Source: Seohaeicola saemankumensis (GTDB lineage: Bacteria; Pseudomonadota; Alphaproteobacteria; Rhodobacterales; Rhodobacteraceae). Taken from it: DNA of 64,000 nucleotides. Position numbers and translations under genes: made by a program. The notes beneath the pieces are model-generated. The model ran no database searches, was not told where the DNA came from, and saw only the letters and a list, made by a program, of their open reading frames with translations. The stretch spans positions 434,001 to 498,000 of the forward strand of contig NZ_JBHTKR010000004.1 of assembly GCF_042678485.1 (NCBI RefSeq), written 5' to 3'. Below, piece by piece: positions 16,960 to 24,383 of this stretch (positions are counted from its first letter, which is position 1; every line of letters begins with the position of its first letter).

Positions 16960-17625
16960 ATGCGTTACGTGAAATGGACCTTCATCGGAAGCTTCTGGCT
17001 GCTGGTCGCGTCCTTTCTGCACTATACCCTTCCGCAGCATGACGTGGCGCGGATCACCGATACCTATCTGGAGCGGATAGACTTCGGCGAGAACTCGATC
17101 TTCTGGGCCAATGCGCCGACGGGGGATGCGGTCAATCCACAGAACCGGGACGTGTTCTTCATCCAGACCTTCCGGACCAATGATCGTCCGATGATCTATC
17201 GCAACGAGGATACGGGCTGGGGCTGGCCGCCCTATTTCAAGTTCAACACGTCGAACCTGCAGGCGCAGGCGGCCGACCTGGAAAGCCGCTCGACCAGTGG
17301 TCAGCAGGCCCAGTGGGTCGTGATCCGCCACTATGGATGGCGCAACGAATTCCTGTCGATCTATCCCAATGCGATCAAGATCTGGCGCGTGGACAGCCCC
17401 GATGTGACGATCATCCCCTGGATCAATATCACCATCCTGACGCTGCTGGCCGGGTTCTCATGGGCGATCTGGGTGCGCTGGCGGCGGTTCCGGCAGGCCC
17501 GCATTGATCCGGTGCTGGAAGACATCGGCGATAGTCTTGAAGCGGCAACCGACCATGTCATTGACCGGCGCGGCAAGGTCAGGCGCTGGTGGGACAATGT
17601 GCGGGGAAAGACCCCCGCGCGCTGA
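16960..17625 (+). CDS. DUF1523 family membrane protein
   Basis: 221 residues with one N-terminal helix (FIGSFWLLVASFLHYTL) and one near 150-168 (INITILTLLAGFSWAIW). Between them is a periplasmic domain with HYTLPQHDVARITDTYLER and the NEDTGWGWPPYFKFN motif, both characteristic of DUF1523. The function is unknown. It appears to form a two-gene unit with the small membrane protein upstream. Its stop abuts the convergent stop of soeC, with the two codons forming the palindrome TGATCA. Confidence 0.85.
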   Translation: MRYVKWTFIGSFWLLVASFLHYTLPQHDVARITDTYLERIDFGENSIFWANAPTGDAVNPQNRDVFFIQTFRTNDRPMIYRNEDTGWGWPPYFKFNTSNLQAQAADLESRSTSGQQAQWVVIRHYGWRNEFLSIYPNAIKIWRVDSPDVTIIPWINITILTLLAGFSWAIWVRWRRFRQARIDPVLEDIGDSLEAATDHVIDRRGKVRRWWDNVRGKTPAR

Positions 17626-18498
17626 TCAGCGTTTGCCGTAATAAAGCCCGACGACATGCTCGGCCTCGGCGAAGAACAGCCAGCGTGAGGCAAGGATGCC
17701 TGCGATATGGCTGAAGACCGCAAGAAGGCCCAGGATATGGCTGAACGGCGCCAGCAGCAGCGCGATGGGCAGCGCGAAGCCCAGCACAAAGGCAATCACC
17801 CGCAGCTTGGCCGCATGTTTGCGCCCCACGACATGCACCATCTCGCGCAGCAGGTAGTTGGGGCCGGTATGGGGTGGCTCGAAGGCGCGTACCGACCCGA
17901 TCCCGCCAAGGCCCGTGGCGCTGGCCATGGTCGTGCCGGATGCGGCAAAGGCGCGATCACCCTGCCACCACCATGCCAGCTGCAGAATGCCGGCCAGCGT
18001 CAGCAGGATCAGCGCCCAGGTGACCTGCCCGGCCAGCAGCGCCCCGCCACCCAGTGACAACGACACAAACAGCGCGGGCGTCAGCGGGCTGCGCCAGCGC
18101 GGCACGGTCCTCATCTGCGTGTAGATCATCGAGGTCGTGAATACGGTTCCCAGGGCCAGGATCGCACCCAGCCAGCCCAGCGGCACCCAGTCGGCGGCAA
18201 GGAACACGCGCCCGATGGCATAGGCGGCCATCACGGCAAGGGTGGCTACTGCACACAGGGCCTCGCGGCTCAGCCAGCTTGAGCGCCACTGCGTGAAGGC
18301 CAGCAACCCGCGTTCCGGGTGGCCCAGGTGGAAGGCCGAGGCGATCAATCCGCCCCCCGCCAGCGCATAGGCGATGGCGAAGAACACGAAGGCCACCAGC
18401 CCGGTTGAACCGGGCATGCCGATGCCCAGCCAGAACATCAGGCCAAAGCCAAGGCCCGACAGCGTTGTGAAGGCGATGATGGACGGTGCCGGATGCAT
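17626..18498 (-). CDS. soeC: DmsC-family membrane anchor, probable sulfite dehydrogenase subunit SoeC
   Basis: 290 residues with about eight predicted helices, matching the DmsC family of quinone-reacting membrane anchors (GGGLIASAFHLGHPERGLLAF, SWLSREALCA). It should hold the catalytic subunits on the inner face of the membrane and pass electrons to the quinone pool. Calling it SoeC rather than DmsC rests on the partner catalytic subunit lacking a Tat signal and on the whole unit lying downstream of xsc, which makes sulfite. The start lies one base after the soeB stop. It ends the operon. Confidence 0.8.
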   Translation of the reverse strand: MHPAPSIIAFTTLSGLGFGLMFWLGIGMPGSTGLVAFVFFAIAYALAGGGLIASAFHLGHPERGLLAFTQWRSSWLSREALCAVATLAVMAAYAIGRVFLAADWVPLGWLGAILALGTVFTTSMIYTQMRTVPRWRSPLTPALFVSLSLGGGALLAGQVTWALILLTLAGILQLAWWWQGDRAFAASGTTMASATGLGGIGSVRAFEPPHTGPNYLLREMVHVVGRKHAAKLRVIAFVLGFALPIALLLAPFSHILGLLAVFSHIAGILASRWLFFAEAEHVVGLYYGKR

Positions 18499-18499
18499 C

Positions 18500-19255
18500 T
18501 CAGAGCCTGTCCAATGCCTTGTCGAGCCAGCCCAGGAAACCCTTGGGCTGATCCGTCACCGGCGCCAGAAACGGCGCCAGAACGTCGATATCCCCGGCCT
18601 GGTCCAACCGGTCCTTGGGGCGCGGTGGCAGGTATTTGTTGACGGGCGCCGTGCCTTGTTCGGGCATCAGGTCCATGCCGCCGCGCGCCGCAACAAGCTG
18701 GCTGACCTCGCTGTCAGGGTCGGACAGATCGCCGAAATGCCGCGCATTGCTGGGACAGGTGCGGACGCAGGCGGGCACGCGGTCCACCTCGGGCAGGTTG
18801 TCGTTATAGATGCGGTCCACGCAGAGGGTGCATTTCTTCATGACCTTGGCGGCCATGTCCATTTCGCGCGCGCCATAGGGGCAGGCCCAGGCGCAGAGGC
18901 CGCAGCCGATGCAGGCATCCTCGTTCACCAGGACGATCCCGTCCTCGCGCCGCTTGTAGCTGGCCCCGGTGGGGCAGACGGTGACGCAGGGCGCGTTGTC
19001 GCAATGCAGGCAGGATTTCGGGAAATGCACCAGTTGCGCGGCGCCCGCTGCTGGCTGCACCTCGTAGCTGTGCACGCGGTTCAGGAAGGTGCCGGACGGG
19101 TCGGCCCCGTAAGGGTCCTGATCCGACAGCGGCGCGCCGTAGTTCTGGGTGTTCCATCCCTTGCAGGACACCACGCAGGCATGACAGCCCACGCAGGTAT
19201 CAAGGTCGATCACCAGCCCCAGCTTGCGTTCGGTCCTGTCGGGAAGCGTGGTCAT
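18500..19255 (-). CDS. soeB: Four-cluster ferredoxin subunit, probable SoeB
   Basis: 251 residues from the ATG at 19255, which overlaps the stop of the small gene upstream; the longer frame is rejected. Four [4Fe-4S] motifs are readable in order: CVGCHACVVSC (C21, C24, C27, C31), CLHCDNAPCVTVCPTGA, CIGCGLCAWACPYGA, and CTLCVDRI...CVRTCP. This is the DmsB/PhsB/SoeB type of electron-transfer subunit. In Allochromatium the SoeABC complex oxidises cytoplasmic sulfite to sulfate; the same task would suit the sulfite released by Xsc here. Confidence 0.85.
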   Translation of the reverse strand: MTTLPDRTERKLGLVIDLDTCVGCHACVVSCKGWNTQNYGAPLSDQDPYGADPSGTFLNRVHSYEVQPAAGAAQLVHFPKSCLHCDNAPCVTVCPTGASYKRREDGIVLVNEDACIGCGLCAWACPYGAREMDMAAKVMKKCTLCVDRIYNDNLPEVDRVPACVRTCPSNARHFGDLSDPDSEVSQLVAARGGMDLMPEQGTAPVNKYLPPRPKDRLDQAGDIDVLAPFLAPVTDQPKGFLGWLDKALDRL

Positions 19256-19404
19256 GCCAGATTCTCCGCAATCGGGGGCGCGGGCAGGCGCGTCACAGGC
19301 TCTTCCTTCGACGGATCCCATGTGACGATGAACCAGATGAAACTGCCGACGATCAGCGTCACGAAGACGGCAATCACCAGAAGGGTGCGTTGCGTCGGGG
19401 TCAT
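19252..19404 (-). CDS. 50-residue single-helix membrane protein coupled between soeA and soeB
   Basis: 50 residues. One strong helix (LLVIAVFVTLIVGSFIWFIV, residues 8-27) is followed by a short polar, proline-rich tail (DPSKEEPVTRLPAPP). Both ends overlap the neighbours by four bases (ATGA with soeA, ATGA with soeB), and AAGG lies before its ATG. The overlap on both sides makes real translation likely and suggests fixed stoichiometry with the complex. I know of no described family for it. It could be an extra membrane subunit or assembly factor of the sulfite dehydrogenase. Confidence 0.75.
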   Translation of the reverse strand: MTPTQRTLLVIAVFVTLIVGSFIWFIVTWDPSKEEPVTRLPAPPIAENLA

Positions 19405-22223
19405 GTCTCTACCTTCCAGGCAAGATTGGCGGGGCCTTGGCCCACGGGTGATGTGATCGGCGGATAGGCGGGCTGGCTGCGGGCCGGTGCGGGGGCTTTT
19501 TCGATCTTCACGCGCAGGTCGAACCATGCGGCCTGTCCCGTCACCGGATCGGAATTCGACCAGCGCAGGCCATCGCCGCGTGGCGGTAGCAATTCATGGA
19601 TCAGGTGGTTCAACAGAAACCCCTTTTCAGCCTCGGGCGCCGTTTCATCCAGCGCCCAGGCGCCCTTGCGCTTGCCGATGGCGTTCCACGTCCAGACGGT
19701 ATTGGCGTTCAACGCCGCCATATGCGCGACCGGCACCGTGATCACGCCATGGGCGGAAGTCACCTGTGCCCAGTCCCCATCGGCAAAGCCATGCTGGCGC
19801 CACAGGTTTGTCGGCACATAGAGCGGGTTCATCCCATGGATCTGGCGCAGCCATGCATTCTGCGTCCCCCAGGAATGATACATCGCCATCGGGCGCTGGG
19901 TCAGGGCGTGGATCGGGAATTCTTCAGGGTCGGCATGGCCATCCTCAAGCGCGGCATACCAGATCGGCAGCGGATCCAGCGTGGTCTTGATCCGCGCGCG
20001 CAAATGGTCGGGCGGCTGGCGTGTTCCGTGCCCTTCGGCGGCCAGCTGGAAACGCCGCAGGGGTTCGACATAAAGCTGGAACAGATAGGGCTGCGGGCTG
20101 TCATAGAAGCCCATCTGAACAGCCCAATCCTGATAGGCGCGGTTCCAGGGTTTGAAATAGGCCGCATCTTCCGGCACATGGGCGACGAAGAAACCGCCAT
20201 TGGCGATATATTCGTCCAGCTGCGCGGCATTCGGGCCGCCGCGCCCATGGGCCAGACCCTTGTCACCCGTCCGCCATCCGGCCAGGGGGCCGATGCCGGG
20301 CTTGCGCTGGTGGTTGACCATGTAATCCGCATAGTCGGCATAGGTCGGGCTTCCGTCCGGTTGCACCATGCCCGGCAGGCCCAGCCGCGCGCCAAGATCC
20401 AGCAGCACCGACTGGAACCCGCGCACATCGCGATCCGGTTCGATCACCGGCCAGCGGATCGCATCGGCGGCGGCATCCGCCTCGGCGATGGGGCGATCCA
20501 GCAGGCTGATGCAGTCATGCCGCTCAAGATAGGTGGTATCGGGCAGGATCAGGTCGGCATAGGCCACCATTTCGGAACTATAGGCATCCGAATAGATGAT
20601 GCGCGGGATCACGTAATCGCCGTTTTCATCGGTATCGGTCAGCATCTGCATCACGCCGCCGGTATTCATCGACGAGTTCCACGACATGTTGGCCATGTAC
20701 ATGAACAGCGTGTCGATCCTGTAGGGATCGCCCGCATGGGCGTTGCTGATGACCATATGCATCAGGCCATGTGCCGACATCGGGTTGTCCCAGGTAAACG
20801 CCTTGTCGATACGGGCGGGGCTGCCATCGTCGCGCAGGCACAGATCATCGGGCCCTTGCACATAGCCCAGGTGCGGGCCATCCAGAGGCGCGCCCGGGGT
20901 GACCTTGCAATGCGGCTTGGGATGCGCGGTGGCCGGCTTGGGATAGGGCGGTTTGAACCGCATGCCGCCGGGTGTTTCCACGGCGCCCAGCAGGATTTGC
21001 AGCACATGCAGCGCGCGGGCGGTCTGGAAGCCGTTGGAATGCGCCGAGATCCCGCGCATCGCGTGAAAGGCCACGGGGCGGCCGATCATGGTCTGGTGCG
21101 TTTCGCCACGGAAATCGGTCCATTCGCGGTGCAGGATCACCGGATCGTCAAAGGCCGTATGCGCGATCTCGGCGGCCAGCGCGCGGATCTTTGCGGCGGG
21201 AATGCCGGTACGACCGGCGACCGTCTCGGGTGCGTATTGCGGATCGAGGTAGCGTTCGGCCAGCAGATGCATCACCGGCCGATGCGTCACGCCCGCGTGA
21301 CGATGCGAGGCGGCCAGATCAGGGCGCACACCAGGTTGATCGAATGGCGTCAGCTTGCCGGTCACGCGGTCGATTACCAGCGGCTTGCCCGCCTCATCGC
21401 GCAGGAACAGGCCATGTTCGGGCGATTTCGGATCGCCATTCACCAACACGGGCGCATTGGTGTAGCGGGACAGGTAATCAAGGTCGATCTTGCCCGCCTG
21501 CAAAAGGACATGCACCAACGACAGGATCAGCAGGCCATCAGTGCCGGGCGTGATCCCCAGCCAGTCATCGGCCACCGCGTTATAGCCGGACCGGATCGGG
21601 TTGACGCCAATGACGCGCGCACCCCGCGCCTTGATCCGCCCGATGCCCATCTTGATCGGGTTGCTATCGTGATCCTCGGCCACGCCGAACAGGATGAAAA
21701 GCCTGGTGTGATCCCAGTCTGGCTGGCCGAATTCCCAGAAGGCGCCGCCCATCGTGTAGATGCCGGCGGCTGCCATGTTGACACTGCAGAACCCGCCATG
21801 GGCGGCGAAATTCGGCGTGCCGAATTGCTGCGCCCACCAGCCGGTGAAGCTTTGCGATTGATCGCGGCCGGTGAAGAACGCCAGCTTTTCCGGTGCCGTG
21901 TCGCGCAGCGGCTTCAGCCATGAGGTGGCAAGCGTCAGCGCCTCGTCCCAGCTGATTTCTTCGAACTGGCCCGATCCCCGCGGCCCTACCCGTTTCAGCG
22001 GCGCGCGCAGGCGCGACGGCGCGTTGACCTGCATGATCCCCGCCGATCCCTTGGCGCACAGAACGCCCTTGTTGACGGGATGGTCGCGATTGCCTTCGAT
22101 ATAGGCGACCTTGCCGCCCTTCATGTGCACATTGATCCCGCAACGGCAGGCGCACATGTAGCAGGTGGTCTTGCGGATCTCGTCCGAGACGGGCGGCGAG
22201 GTATCCAGATGCGGTTGGATCAT
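19401..22223 (-). CDS. soeA: Molybdopterin oxidoreductase catalytic subunit, probable sulfite dehydrogenase SoeA
   Basis: 940 residues, DMSO-reductase family, binding bis-molybdopterin guanine dinucleotide. The N-terminus carries an [4Fe-4S] motif CYMCACRC (C21, C24, C28, with C56 in GVLCAKG). There is no twin-arginine signal, so the enzyme should stay in the cytoplasm, unlike DmsA, TtrA or PsrA. Blocks such as FTGRDQSQSFTGWWAQQFG, FCSVNMAAAGIYTMGGAFWE and LPDTTYLERHDCISLLDRP are visible. Known SoeA proteins are close to this length and also lack the signal. With ackA overlapping upstream and soeB downstream, the likely reaction is sulfite to sulfate with quinone reduction. A thiosulfate or polysulfide reductase role is less likely. 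Confidence 0.82.
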   Translation of the reverse strand: MIQPHLDTSPPVSDEIRKTTCYMCACRCGINVHMKGGKVAYIEGNRDHPVNKGVLCAKGSAGIMQVNAPSRLRAPLKRVGPRGSGQFEEISWDEALTLATSWLKPLRDTAPEKLAFFTGRDQSQSFTGWWAQQFGTPNFAAHGGFCSVNMAAAGIYTMGGAFWEFGQPDWDHTRLFILFGVAEDHDSNPIKMGIGRIKARGARVIGVNPIRSGYNAVADDWLGITPGTDGLLILSLVHVLLQAGKIDLDYLSRYTNAPVLVNGDPKSPEHGLFLRDEAGKPLVIDRVTGKLTPFDQPGVRPDLAASHRHAGVTHRPVMHLLAERYLDPQYAPETVAGRTGIPAAKIRALAAEIAHTAFDDPVILHREWTDFRGETHQTMIGRPVAFHAMRGISAHSNGFQTARALHVLQILLGAVETPGGMRFKPPYPKPATAHPKPHCKVTPGAPLDGPHLGYVQGPDDLCLRDDGSPARIDKAFTWDNPMSAHGLMHMVISNAHAGDPYRIDTLFMYMANMSWNSSMNTGGVMQMLTDTDENGDYVIPRIIYSDAYSSEMVAYADLILPDTTYLERHDCISLLDRPIAEADAAADAIRWPVIEPDRDVRGFQSVLLDLGARLGLPGMVQPDGSPTYADYADYMVNHQRKPGIGPLAGWRTGDKGLAHGRGGPNAAQLDEYIANGGFFVAHVPEDAAYFKPWNRAYQDWAVQMGFYDSPQPYLFQLYVEPLRRFQLAAEGHGTRQPPDHLRARIKTTLDPLPIWYAALEDGHADPEEFPIHALTQRPMAMYHSWGTQNAWLRQIHGMNPLYVPTNLWRQHGFADGDWAQVTSAHGVITVPVAHMAALNANTVWTWNAIGKRKGAWALDETAPEAEKGFLLNHLIHELLPPRGDGLRWSNSDPVTGQAAWFDLRVKIEKAPAPARSQPAYPPITSPVGQGPANLAWKVET

Positions 22224-23287
22224 CCCTGCGCCCCTTCCATCAGTGACAGCGCATCGCGCGCGATCTGGCGTTCCTCATCCGCGGGAACCACATGGACGGG
22301 GACAGGTCCGAAACAGTCAAGATGCTGGACAATCCGGTCACGCACCACGGCTGCATTCTCGCCAATGCCGCCGGTAAAGGCGATGGCATCCAGCCCGCCC
22401 ATGGCGATGATGGCCGATCCGGCGTGCCGCGCGGCCCAGTAGCAGTAATGATCCACGGCAAAGCGCGCCTCGGTTGTCCCGCTGGCCAGAAGCTGCGCCA
22501 TGTCATTGGTCCCTCCGATGGCGCGCAGGCCGCTGTCATGGTTCAGCAGATGGGCAGCGCGTTCAATCCCGTGATCGTCGGCCATCCGCAGAACCGCCAT
22601 GCCATCGATACTGCCGGCGCGGCTGCCCATCACCAACCCGTCCAGCGGCGAATATCCCATCGAGGTTGCGACCGAGCGACCCTCAAGGATCGCGCAGAGG
22701 CTGGCCCCGTTGCCCAGATGCAGGGCCAGCAGGCGGCGTGGCAGATCGGGGCGCAGTGCCTCGACCAGACCGGCATAGCTGAGGCCGTGAAAGCCATAGC
22801 GCCGGATGCCCTTGGCGCGTTCGGCCTGCGGGATCGCATAGGTGACGGCAACCTCGGGGTTCGTTGCGTGAAAGGCGGTGTCGAAACTGCCGAATTGCGG
22901 CAGGTCCGGTGCCAGGTGGTCAAGCGCATGGATGCCCGACAGGTTGTGGGGATTGTGTAGCGGGGCCAAGGTGTTGCAGGCAGCGATCTGCGCCAGGACA
23001 TCCGGTGTCAACCGGACGGGAGCGGTCAGATGCGCGCCGCCATGCACGATGCGATGGGCCGCGGCGGTCAGCCGGTCCAGCGTGATGCCCGCCTCTGCCA
23101 AGGCGGCCAGGAGATGCGACAGGGCCGCCTCGTGATCGGCGGCATCAACGCCATGCGCCTGGCCTGCGATCTTGATCCGGGCGGCACCGCCGATTTCGGA
23201 CACGGCGCCCTCGATGACGGATTCAAGTGCGTGATCGAAGACTTCGATCTTGATCGAACTGGAGCCTGCGTTGACCACGAGGATCAT
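22220..23287 (-). CDS. ackA: Acetate kinase
   Basis: 355 residues, somewhat shorter than the usual 390-400. It interconverts acetyl phosphate plus ADP and acetate plus ATP. Signature 1 is ILVVNAGSSSIK at the N-terminus; signature 2 region has AHRIVHGGAHL. FDTAFH (catalytic Asp) and RRYGFHGLSY (catalytic His) are intact, as is GNGASLCAI for phosphate binding and AFTGGIGENAAVV near the end. It overlaps pta upstream and soeA downstream by four bases each. In this locus it would draw ATP from the acetyl phosphate that Xsc makes. Confidence 0.92.
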   Translation of the reverse strand: MILVVNAGSSSIKIEVFDHALESVIEGAVSEIGGAARIKIAGQAHGVDAADHEAALSHLLAALAEAGITLDRLTAAAHRIVHGGAHLTAPVRLTPDVLAQIAACNTLAPLHNPHNLSGIHALDHLAPDLPQFGSFDTAFHATNPEVAVTYAIPQAERAKGIRRYGFHGLSYAGLVEALRPDLPRRLLALHLGNGASLCAILEGRSVATSMGYSPLDGLVMGSRAGSIDGMAVLRMADDHGIERAAHLLNHDSGLRAIGGTNDMAQLLASGTTEARFAVDHYCYWAARHAGSAIIAMGGLDAIAFTGGIGENAAVVRDRIVQHLDCFGPVPVHVVPADEERQIARDALSLMEGAQG

Positions 23288-24222
23288 GGCCGCGCCCCCG
23301 CTGCAATGACGCCCAAAGCGGCCGAGGCGATGCGCGCGGGCGCACCCTGCGCGCGGGAGGTCAGCAGGATCGGCACCTTGGCCCCCAGCACGATCCCCGC
23401 AGCGCAGCAGCCCATGCCCAGTGACATCAGTTTGAAAATCGCATTCCCCGTCGTGATGTTCGGGGTCAGGATGATGTCGGCATCGCCCGCCACCGGCGAG
23501 ATGTAGTTCTTGGCCGCCGCCGCCTCGGCCGAGAAGATCAGATCGAGCGCCATGGGCCCGGCGACATCGGCTTGCGGCAGGGCGGTCTTTGCCCAGGCGG
23601 CGATCACGGCCGCGTCCATGGAATTCTGCAGCGACGGCAGCGGGTCCTCGTTGGCGGACAGGATCCCGGCCTTGGGGCGTTCGATCCCAAGTTTCCGGGC
23701 CAGATCCACCGCATGGATCAGGCAGGCCTGCCGCGTCGGAATATCAGGGTCCACGTTCAGCGCGCCATCGGTCAGCAAAAGCGGGCGGTCCGAATGCGGT
23801 GCGGTGATGTGAAACACATGCCCGCAGCGCGTGGCGGCATCGCGCAGCCCCGCGGACCGGGGCAGCAGGCTTTTCAGGAACACCGAGGTATGCACCTGCC
23901 CCTTCATGATCGCGTCGACCTCGCCCTGGCGGGCCAGTTCCGCCGCGCGACGGCCTGCTTCGGGCCCCGGCGCATGGATCAGGCGCAGGGGGGCGATATC
24001 CCAGCCGATCTGTTCGGCCACTTGCCGGATCTTCGCCGCGTCGCCGATCAGCACGGGATGTGCAAGGCCCGCCTCGGCTGCTTCGCGGATCCCTTCAAGG
24101 GCATTCACGCTGCCCGCATTGACCAGCGCCACGCGCGGCACCGGCAGCCCGCGCGCCTGATCCAGCAGGCGGCGCGGGGCATCCGCCGTGATCGCGGAGA
24201 GGAAGGGAAAGGGTTCTCTCAT
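23284..24222 (-). CDS. pta: Phosphate acetyltransferase (short, Ptb-like form)
   Basis: 312 residues from the ATG at 24222; the upstream alternative at 24264 has no ribosome site. It transfers the acetyl group of acetyl phosphate to CoA. It is the short phosphate acetyl/butyryltransferase type rather than the long DRTGG-domain Pta. Visible blocks are ALVNAGSVNALEGIREAAE, MKGQVHTSVFLKSLLPR, GDADIILTPNITTGNAIFKL and GCCAAGIVLGAKVPILLTSR. Pta of this type is the standard partner of Xsc in alphaproteobacterial taurine clusters. It is separated from xsc by 161 bases holding a repeat element, and overlaps ackA by four bases. Confidence 0.9.
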   Translation of the reverse strand: MREPFPFLSAITADAPRRLLDQARGLPVPRVALVNAGSVNALEGIREAAEAGLAHPVLIGDAAKIRQVAEQIGWDIAPLRLIHAPGPEAGRRAAELARQGEVDAIMKGQVHTSVFLKSLLPRSAGLRDAATRCGHVFHITAPHSDRPLLLTDGALNVDPDIPTRQACLIHAVDLARKLGIERPKAGILSANEDPLPSLQNSMDAAVIAAWAKTALPQADVAGPMALDLIFSAEAAAAKNYISPVAGDADIILTPNITTGNAIFKLMSLGMGCCAAGIVLGAKVPILLTSRAQGAPARIASAALGVIAAGARP

Positions 24223-24307
24223 GACAGGCTCAATCGAGCACGGGTTGGCGCCATAGGCAAGCATTCAGAACATGCGTTCCGCCCGTGCGGGGATGCAGGC
24301 GCAAGCC

Positions 24308-24354
24308 CTCCGCCGGGGATGCCTCCGGCGGGGATATTTGCGGCAAGAAGAAAC
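24308..24354 (+). repeat. Intergenic repeat, GGGGATATTT/GCAAGAAGAAAC type, copy 1
   Basis: The hairpin-forming stretch CCGCCGG...CCGGCGG is followed by GGGGATATTT (24330-24339), three variable bases and GCAAGAAGAAAC. The same core occurs at 31137 and 39419. It lies between xsc and pta. Confidence 0.65.
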
Positions 24355-24383
24355 GCGGGCACGCCGGACGCCGGCAAAGGGGA

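Noticed and set aside
19596..21923. 775-codon open frame on the plus strand opposite soeA
   Set aside because: It mirrors a clear molybdopterin oxidoreductase; its protein is rich in His, Arg and Gln without domains. Long antisense frames are common in high-GC DNA.
17626..22223. Reading the molybdoenzyme set as DMSO reductase DmsABC
   Set aside because: The catalytic subunit lacks a Tat signal and the genes overlap the sulfite-producing taurine operon, which fits SoeABC better.
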